Of a DNA stretch of 64,000 nucleotides, positions 56,305 to 64,000 are shown piece by piece. The DNA comes from Mrakia gelida. Its lineage: Eukaryota; Basidiomycota; Tremellomycetes; Cystofilobasidiales; Mrakiaceae. The position numbers were made by a program, and so were the translations under genes. The stretch covers positions 186,001-250,000 of the forward strand of contig BRON01000019.1 of NCBI GenBank assembly GCA_024345305.1. Direction: 5' to 3'. The notes beneath the pieces were generated by a model, which saw nothing but the letters and a program-made list of their open reading frames with translations, was not told the DNA's origin and searched no databases. Position 1 is the first letter of the stretch, and each line of letters starts with the position of its first letter.

Positions 56305-59202
56305 CTACCACATCCCATTCCCACCCCCCAACGCCGTCTCCTCCTCCTCCTCCAGTCTCTCCCTCCTCTCCTCCTCGCTCTCCTTCTCATGATCCCCCAA
56401 CCCAACGAACCCCTCCCCCAAATGCTCCCTCAACCACTTCTCATCCTCCTCCCCAACTACAGCGTGATCCTTGAATCCAAGATCCAGCTTCTCGATGCTC
56501 GCGCCTCCTGTTGCCCTCGACGCGACGAGGGAGACGAGGTGAGCTCCTTGAACGGTGTGGGCGTTCTACGGTAAAGTAAAGGTCTCTAGGTGGGGTTGTG
56601 GTGGGTAGCTCTATCGAGGTTCGTGGGAGGAACGACGCTGGCGAGTGCTCGTTGAGGTTTCAGCTCTTGGAGGCTTTGGGGTGGGCTGGGAGAAGGAAGG
56701 GAGGTCGGTGGAGAAGGGAAAACGAGAACTACTACTAGCGACTTGAGAACTACGCGAGGGAGAATTAGAACTACTACTGGGCGACTTGACGGCGAGACTG
56801 GTTCTGGAGAAGGGAAGATGAGAAAGGGAGACGAGAAGGGAAGCTGAGAAGTTGACCAATTCTGGGGTGAAAGTTGATGAATAGCAAGAAGGTCAAAACT
56901 AGCCCACTCTTTATACTAAATATGATCCGCAGTCCGAAGCACCGAGAAGAGGAACGAGGCTGGAGGGAGTAGCTAGCGAAAGGGAGGAAGGACGGTGAGA
57001 CACGACGCGAGACCATCAGCGGTCACAGCAAAGCCAAAAAGGGGTATAAGCTATAAAACGGAAGAGGGAGAGAAGTCGAGAACCGAGAAGAATATGTACT
57101 AAGCAGGAGAGTCGAGACAGAAGGGAGGGCCGAGAAGGGAAAGGGGAACGTGAGTGAGACGCGTCGCGAGGAGAAGGTTTCGGGCAAAGGTATCTAGAGA
57201 ACGAGAAGAGTCGGCGAAGGGAAGCAGAGAACTAAATATAAACATAAGGGCGAGGCCCAGAACCTATAGAAGTGGGGTCTCTAACCGAGACAGGAGAAAA
57301 GGGGAAGAGACGCGTCGAGAAGAAAGCAAAACGAAAGAACGAACGAACCGAGAAGAACTCCTCACTTCCTCTCCAAACCCCCACAACGGACGCTTCGAGG
57401 ATTTCGAGGGTGGTGAGGAGCGGGCAGAGCTGGGGGGAGGATGAGGGGGAGGAGGAAGGGGGTTGAACCAAAGCGTGGAGGAGAGCGTCCAGCTCGCCGA
57501 GGTGTTGGCTGAGTCCGAGGAAGGTGAGCGAACCGAGATGGGGGAGAGCGTCCTCGATGAAGTTTGAGAGGTTGAATCCCGACGTGAGTCGACTGAGGCA
57601 GAGTCGTTTGAGGTGGGGAGTGTTTCCGTTCGAGTTGAGCGAGGGAGGGAAGAGGAAGGGAGTGTAGTCCTTGGCCGAGAGGTCGAGTTCCTCCAGTTTT
57701 GGAAGGACGAAGCCGTGAGAGTAGGAGGGAGGGTCTTCTCTAGGGAGGTACTCTCGTCCTTGAATGACGAGGGTCCGAAGGTTTGGAATGGTGACTGGTT
57801 GGCCGTGGGGTCGGGGTGCTCCTGCTGAGGAAGGTCGAGGGTTGGGAGGAGGAGCGAGGGTCAAGTTCCTGCAGTCGACGAGGAAGAGGTTTTGGAGATT
57901 TGGGAGGTAGGCGAGGAGAGGGTAGAGAGAGAGAGGGAGACCCCCGTTCTCCCGGGTATAGCGTTCCAGGTGGAGGGTAACGAGGGAGGAGACGTGGTCG
58001 AGGGTAGGGGGGAGGGTGTACTGCTGGCGGACGAAGTCCGCGGGAGACCACGCGACCGAGAGGGTGTGAAGACGAGTTGCTGGGGAGTCCCAGATGTTCC
58101 AGACGTCCTCCAGCGAGGTCTTGTAGGCACTGGGAATGACGAGCCGATCCAACATAGCTCCCTTCCCTCGAAGATAACGGACGATCAAGTTGACGAAGTT
58201 GTCTCCTGGAGTGTCAAGTTTCCGCCCAGCCGGTTCGGGGAGCTCAAGATCCCAAAGATCTCCCCTCGAGGTTTAGAAATCGAGTTCCTCCTCCCACCGA
58301 TCGTGACCTCGAAGCCGAAGTTGTCCCCAGATGCGTTTGTCGTCGATAAGGATGCTTCTCCATCGATGGGAGACCGTCGAAAGCGCGATGGCTGGGCTTG
58401 AGGAAGAGCTTGCCGCGACGAGATGGGCGATGGAGGAGATGGTCTCAACTGGGAGATAGTCGACGAGGTTCCGACCGTGGGATCGAAGGTTTCCTCGAAG
58501 GCTCTCGACGTAGGCGAGGGGAGGAGTGCCAGAGGAAGGAGAGTCGTCGAGGTGAAGGAGGAGGCTTTGGGCTTGAGGTGGGAGTCGATGAAGGCTCTCG
58601 AAGAGGAAAGCAGAGTTCTGGTCGTGAAGAGAGAGCAACAACGAGTGACGTGTGAGTTTCAAGGTCCAAAGAAAGCTCGGAACAAGGTGGAAGGAACGAG
58701 AAGAGATCGAGGACGTTGGGACGCGAACCGACCTCCTTCCTCCCCTCCCTCTCTCCCTTCTTCCCTCTCTCCTCGGCCCCCTCCAGCCTTTTCGTGTGAC
58801 TCGATGAGTAGATGGTAGCCTCTGACTCGCTCCGACAGGTTGTTTTTGAACTGAGACTCACCGTTTCGAGATCGAAGTCCACTTCAGGCGCTCCTTCCTT
58901 CAATGAGTGGTCGAACCACTTGGATCCTTCGTATCCTCCTGAGCACTTCCTTCCGAGGAGCGAGGACAGCAACACGATCTCCAGCCATTCTCACCGCCTT
59001 TCAAGCATCGGACACAGAAGAAAAGGACGCGATCAGCAAGAGAGAAGCGAGAGAAGGCAAAAGACAGATGAAGGGAAGGAGAAGAAGGAGTGGAGCTCAC
59101 CTCGTCGAACGAGCTCAACGCAGCATCGTAGTCCGGCTTCTGAAGCTTGAGAGCTGTGATTCCACGCTCGAAGGGCTCGTACCAAGCGAGGGGAGGGATC
59201 AT
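56305..59202 (-). pseudogene. F-box/TPR-like/LRR gene A7, frameshift, TAA and a long extra intron
   Basis: Exon 1 (59101-59202) gives the TPR-like start ending DYDAALSSFDE. Exon 2 (58862-58997) is 136 nt, not a multiple of three, so the frame shifts near its end (before EVDFDLET). Exon 3 (57366-58617) has the F-box (DYLPVETISSIAHLVAA ... VSHRWRSILIDDKRIWG) and meets TAA at 58273-58275, where A4 has Phe; afterwards the frame is open again through repeats such as LPNLRTLVIQG. Homology to the family C-terminus breaks at about 57366 and resumes at 56546 (HLVSLVASRATGG ... EKWLREHL), in phase across a GTGAGG donor and AAG acceptor. That implies an intron or insertion of about 820 bp absent from other copies. 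Confidence 0.7.
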
Positions 59203-59864
59203 GGGGGTAGAAGTGAAGAAGTGTGGGTAGGAGGGTCGTCGTTGGACGTTGGAGGAGAGCGAATCCAGGTCGGACGAGGAGGGTCAAAAGGAGCGTGAGC
59301 TTTCAGCCTTATTGATCGATTTTCTCGATCAAAACCGGCATTATGTTACACCCGAGTAGGTTGACCGTACTGCGAGAATAGCCCTCGGAGGATTTTCAGG
59401 GTCTTCCAACCTTCTTTTGCGGAGCTGAGCGGTCGGGAAGGGACCTTCCTCCTTTGGTGAGCTCGAGAATTCGTTCGAGTCGAGCTCACCGCAACGACGA
59501 CCACCCCTTCTCTGCCTCCCTTTCCCTCTCTCGTCCCTTGCCATGTTGTGTGAGTAAAGATCGACTTCCTACGGTGCTCGTGTATGGAAGAACCACCGGG
59601 CTGATTCTCGCGTTTGGGGCTCGTTTTCCTACCAGCTCGTTGGATCGCTTCGAGCTCACGGACTTCCCTCCCTTCGAGTCGAAGCTCCCTTCCCTCGGTC
59701 CCAGTCTTGACTCGAAGGTCGATCTACTCATCTCTACCTCGGAGGAACGATGAGCTGAAACCAGAACCAAGCACAGAAGCCGTGAGTCTCGTTCGGAGCC
59801 GTTGAAACGAACTTAAGAAAAAGTGGGAAGCTCACCGTTTCCCTTCCTTCTCTCCCTCCCTCAG

Positions 59865-61648
59865 TCCACCCCCACCCCTTCTCCCACCTCTACCAGCACC
59901 ACCACCACCCCTACCACCTCACCACCTCCTCGTCGCAAAGCTCCCGCTCTCTTCACTGTCCGTCCCGACGGCTCCATCCGCACAACGGGCGCTCGCCCTC
60001 CTCGTTCACCTCTTTCTACCCTTCGTCCTCGTCAACCTCCCACGCCCACAAAGGTCAATCGACTCAGGCAGTACCTCCTTCAGTGGACCGACTTCAAGGC
60101 TCTCCCTGAAGAGGAGAGGTCCATCATCGAGAAGAAGATCAAGAAGAGGGTCAAGGCTGTAGAAGGAATCAGTAGTGAGCTCGACTCAAACGAAGCGAGG
60201 ACGGAACGAACGAAGCTCACCTTTTCTCCTTCCCTTCTTTCATTTCGCGTTCGTCTTCTTTCCTAGCCACCATGGCCAAATGGTACTCAGATCCAATCCC
60301 TTACATCTTCCCTCCTCCCGTAGAGATGTTCGGAGTCGAGCGAAAACGAACGCAAGGTCTTTCTTGGGTCCCTACCGTTCGTTCCCTCCCTCTCCCTCCT
60401 CCCCTCTCTCCCTTCTCGCTCTCTCCTCGTCTGACCTTCGTCTCGGCTCTCTGCAGATCGGCGATCGAGTCTTCACCCCTTTCAACTCCTACGGAATCAT
60501 CACCGCCATCCGACCAGCAGCAGAACAGAAACCTCACCCTAAGAAACTCGCCAAGATAGCAGCTCGAGAGGAAGCCTCGAAACCCTCTCCTCCCGACGAC
60601 GACGCGGACGTCGACCCAACGTGGGCTCCAGCTCCTGAGACTCCCCAAGTCCAGAAGCTTGATATCGAGATGCCAGCGGATTGGATCTTGATGTCGAGTA
60701 AGAACGGTCCCTATGCTGGAGCGGTGGAGAAGAAGTTGGCTGTGGATGAGGCGACGAGGGTGAGGTCCGGAGGGAAGGCGAGGGTGGGGAGTATTGGAGC
60801 GGATGGGAAGGTGGTGAAGGAGGAAGTGAAGGTGACGAAGATGGTGGCAGAGGTGAGGGTCGAGACGGATAGGTGAGTTTTGGGTTGGGTAAGGAAGAGG
60901 GAGGAAGGAGAGAGAGGACCGAGAGTGGACGCGTCGTTCGTTCGAATCGAGGCTCGATGGAACTGATTGACGCTCTTCTCCCCCTACGGATCAACAGCAC
61001 GATCCGAGAATTCCCTCTTTCTCATCCCCTCGAGAGTCTCAAATACGTTCGTTCCCTTTCCTCTTCCCTCTCCTCTCGTTCTGTCCGACGCGTCTCGTCT
61101 GCTTCCTCTCTCGCTAACCTCCCCTTCCTTTCCCTCCTCCTCAATAGGCTCCCCTCTCCCAATCCAACCTCTCTGCCCTCCTCCTCGAAACCGGTCACTC
61201 CTCCATCCCAGCCGCCCAAGACGCAGGCTACCGTCCCTCTCCATCCACCTTCGCCTCCACCTCCTGGACCGAAACCCTCTGGCCCAAATCCGCCTCTTCC
61301 TCCCAACCCCTCCCCATGCCTCTTCGTCGCCGCCCCGCGGGGTACGGCGTCTCCGGTCGGGAAGGCTATCTCCGTCGCTACGAATCTTTCGAGCGCGACA
61401 TCCGAGGAGGACAGGAGCTGGTGGGTGCGCCGAGGAGGTTGTTGGACAGGGAGAAGGCGAAGGTTGTGATGTCGAAGATGGCGGACGAGCAGAGGAGGAA
61501 GGAGAGGTTTGAGAGCTTCGAGGCACCGCCGGAGGGGAGTGGGATTGTGGTGAGGAGGAGGCCTTGGAGGGTTCATGGAGGGATTAAGAAGGTGAAGGAG
61601 GGGGAGGAGGGGAGGGAGCAGGGTGGGAGTGGGTTTGGGTTGGATTGA
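59865..61648 (+). CDS. Uncharacterised conserved-looking protein
   Basis: Five exons (59865-60174, 60267-60367, 60457-60872, 60998-61046, 61148-61648) join in phase to about 458 residues. A first exon upstream is needed; an ATG at 59535 followed by GTGAGT is one candidate, so the N-terminus is unresolved. Ordered parts are KVNRLRQYLLQWTDFKAL, MAKWYSDPIPYIFPPPVEMF, IGDRVFTPFNSYGIITAI (resembling the start of a KOW motif) and REGYLRRYESFERDIRGG near the C-terminus, which ends in a basic Lys/Gly-rich tail. A mitochondrial or RNA-associated role could be imagined but nothing proves it; I do not recognise the family. Confidence 0.65.
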
Positions 61649-62056
61649 GAGGAGGAGGAGGAGCCTATGGGAGTTATACGAGCTTGCGGTTGGGTCGGCT
61701 GAGAAAGGGAGACGGAGACGAGATGCGCGCTGGAGGGGAGAGACGAGAATAAGAAAGACACAGCGACGCGTCGAAGTTGACGCTCGTGAGTCGACCGTCT
61801 GAGAAGCGATTTTTATTTGAGTCATGACTGCGAGCGCTGAGGAGCCAGCATAACGATTGGTCGAGAGTGCGTAAAGTGAGATCGGTAAGATAAACGAAGA
61901 GAACTAGAGAGAGCACAAGACGAGCAGAACAACGACGCGACGCGAGGAAAACGGGGTGGACGGTGAATCTACGCGCTACAAACTACTAGATGGGGGTATT
62001 CATCTTCAGCCCTCGGCTCTACAACGTACCAGCGCGAGCGAAGCCCCGGATCTCCT
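61649..62056. other. Intergenic region between convergent gene and A8
   Basis: About 400 bp between converging genes, with a GACGCGTC near 61765. No gene seen. Confidence 0.5.
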
Positions 62057-63917
62057 TCAGTAATCGTTTCGGAAAATCGCGACGTTCTCCTTCAACCACC
62101 GTCCCATCTCTGGATCCAGATCCTCGTCCCCAACCGCAAACTCCCTCACCACACAGCACCGCCCGCCTTCTTTCCTCCCTTCTTCCTTCCTCGACCTGAT
62201 CATGGCTTTGGTCTCCGCGTCCCAGACGGGTCCGCTGTGGGCGAGGTCGAGCGATTCGAGCTTCGGGAAGAGGACCTCGGACCCTCCCTCCTCCTCCCGG
62301 ACGGTGAGAGCCTCGAAGATATCGTAGGATAAGGCCTCGAACCACCTGAGGGTCAAGGATCGGAGGGTGGGAGGAAGTTGTCGGAGGCGGAGAAGAAGGG
62401 TAGCGTTGTGGCTGTCCTCGAATCGCTCCAAGATAAGGAGCAGGCTTTCGAGGTTTGGGGGGTTGATGAGCGGGAGAGAGGTGAGGAAGAGGGAGGAGAG
62501 GTGATCGTCGGCATCAGTGATGGAGAGGGAGGTGAGGAGGGGCGCGACGAGGACGTAGGGTTGGAGGATGACGCTTGAGTCGCTGCTGTCGACGGCGAGG
62601 GAGAGGAGGGAAGGAAGGTTGAGTGTGCTGGTTCCGTCGATGCTTGGGAGGATGAGAAACAGGTTGTAGCAGTTGGACATTTTAAAGGTGGTGAGGTTTG
62701 GGACCAGGTTGAAGAGAGGAAGGAGGGAAGAAGGGTGGCGGAGGGGGATGGAGGCGAGGGAGAGCGACGTGAGGGAGGGGAAACTTGTGCTGGGAAGGGA
62801 TAGATGGCGTAGACGACGATGGTCGGCATGGAAGCGGTAGAGAGGAGGGTGAGGGAGAGCCTTTGAAGTCGGGAGATAGTGCCTGGGTTGCTGACGAGAG
62901 ACCAAAGGACGTCCCAATCCAAGGGGTTTCGAACCGACGCGTCGAACGCTTCGAGACCTGAGGTCCGTCCTCTCAACGCCTCGTACAAGCCTCCCAGATC
63001 CTCGTCGTCTCGCTTCCAGCAATGGATCAGAACACTTCGTAGCGGTCCCTTCGCGGCGAACTCCTCCACCTTGCGAAGGCTCCCAGCCGTCCCTTCGACA
63101 AGCCAGAGATGTCCCCAAAGGATTCGATCCTGGAGGAAAACCGACCTCCACCTCTTCGAGACCGCCACGAGCTTGAAAGTTGGATCCGAATCCTGAGAGT
63201 CGTATATCGAAAGAACGACGTATCGACCGATGGAGGTGAGGAGCTCGGCTGGGAGGAAGTCGATGAAGGGACGGGCTTGGAGAAGAGAGGCGACGAGATC
63301 TTGAGCTTGGAGGAGAGGGCCATCGAGGGAGGTGGAGGTCGGAGGCGAAGTGGAGATGATGGCGGTTTGGAGGTAGTCGGGGAGTTTCGAGAGGGTTTGG
63401 AAGAGGTGGGGAGCGTCCTGTGAAGGGGAGAGACAGAGCGAGCGGGAGAGGAGAGGTCAGCGAGGGAAGCAAGAGCAAGAGTTTGCTCGTCCTGAGACTC
63501 TCCATAGGTTCACTCGAGCGATGGCACGACTAGACGGTATCTGAGCGCGCCGTACTCACATCGTCTGAACTCGAAGATCTTCTGCTGTCCGAGAAGGAAT
63601 GGTCGACGACGGCGCCTTCGAGAACTCGGAGTCGAGCAAGGACCTCTGCCCGAGAAGCGAAGACGGCGAGTTGCGAGCCTCCGATGTTGACAGCCTGATG
63701 GGGAGGGATCGGTAAGGACGGTGCGATAAGTATAGGCTCAATTGAATGCCAGCAGGGAAGGTCCAACGAGGTGGGGACGAGGGAAGAAGAGAAGGGGAGG
63801 AGGAGAGAAGATGGAACGAACCTCGTCGAAGGAGGAGAACGCTGCGTCGAAAGAACGAGCTCGTAGAGCGTCCATGCCAGCTCGAAAGGGAGCCAGCCAG
63901 GTTGGAGATGGGATCAT
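62057..63917 (-). pseudogene. F-box/TPR-like/LRR gene A8, one frameshift
   Basis: Exon 1 (63822-63917) and exon 2 (63560 up to about 63694) match A6 almost exactly. Exon 3 (62057-63417) is 1361 nt, one or two bases away from a multiple of three. The F-box and first repeats (VSKRWRSVFLQDRILWGHLW) lie in one frame up to about 62815; from RHLSLPSTSFPSLTSLSLAS onward the repeats continue in another frame to the natural end KENVAIFRNDY. Near-perfect identity to A6 stops inside the F-box, so the repeat domain is much more divergent than the rest. Without the lesion it would be about 530 residues. Confidence 0.78.
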
Positions 63918-64000
63918 GTTGAAGTGATATCGAAAAGAAGGGAGGGGGGAAGGAGGTCGAAGTCGTTGGAGGTAGCTTCGTGATGAGCTCGACCTCTTTC
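63220..64000 (-). repeat. Inverted segmental duplication, right arm
   Basis: Partner of 49977-50757. Identity still holds at the last base of the window, so the duplication continues beyond it. Confidence 0.95.

Noticed and set aside
17045..63917. Sequencing error as the cause of all F-box lesions
   Set aside because: Conserved genes spread through the same stretch (XPF, BTB, methyltransferase) and the left 16 kb show no such errors; single cases remain to be checked by reads.
1..64000. CRISPR array, bacterial operon or phage genes
   Set aside because: Spliceosomal introns, a eukaryotic tRNA and fungal proteins throughout; no repeat-spacer pattern seen.

Overview
The window is nuclear DNA of a GC-rich basidiomycete fungus, most likely a Pucciniomycotina red-yeast type (Microbotryomycetes). 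That placement is inferred from gene content, many short introns (mostly GTGAG/GTTCG/GTCAG donors, CTGAC branch sites, CAG acceptors), long pyrimidine tracts and dense gene packing; no rRNA or marker gene proves it. Coordinates of spliced genes run from start to stop codon and include introns; splice sites were placed by eye.

Left third (1-16.6 kb): about 2.5 kb without a convincing gene, then conserved single-copy genes. These are prp38 (splicing factor), the mitochondrial small-subunit protein mS38, a 20-exon serine carboxypeptidase, the YJU2/CWC16 splicing factor, an unknown protein with an N-terminal membrane segment, and a zinc alcohol dehydrogenase of the cinnamyl-alcohol type. All read cleanly through every splice junction, which serves as a check on sequence quality.

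Right two thirds (16.7-64 kb): a birth-and-death cluster of F-box-type genes. Family A (eight copies, called A1-A8) has a TPR-like N-terminus split by an intron, a second short exon, and a long exon with an F-box and leucine-rich repeats; the order resembles Dia2/Pof3 SCF adaptors. Family B (four copies, B1-B4) is shorter, with an N-terminal F-box-like motif. Two more F-box-type genes (C and D) lie at 21-25 kb. Eleven of the fourteen carry at least one in-frame stop, frameshift, lost start or insertion. The three with open frames (D, B3, A5) each need a GC-AG intron. The 5' halves of A6 and A8 are almost identical in inverted orientation, which points to recent duplication or gene conversion.

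Between the F-box genes lie intact conserved genes: tRNA-Ala(AGC), the XPF/RAD1 repair endonuclease, a BTB/POZ protein, a SAM-dependent methyltransferase, a Ser-rich single-pass membrane protein and an uncharacterised protein with a short KOW-like stretch. F-box and BTB proteins are adaptors of cullin-RING ligases, so the cluster may be a fast-evolving reservoir of ubiquitin-ligase adaptors. The palindrome GACGCGTC is strongly over-represented across the window, mostly in introns and intergenic DNA.
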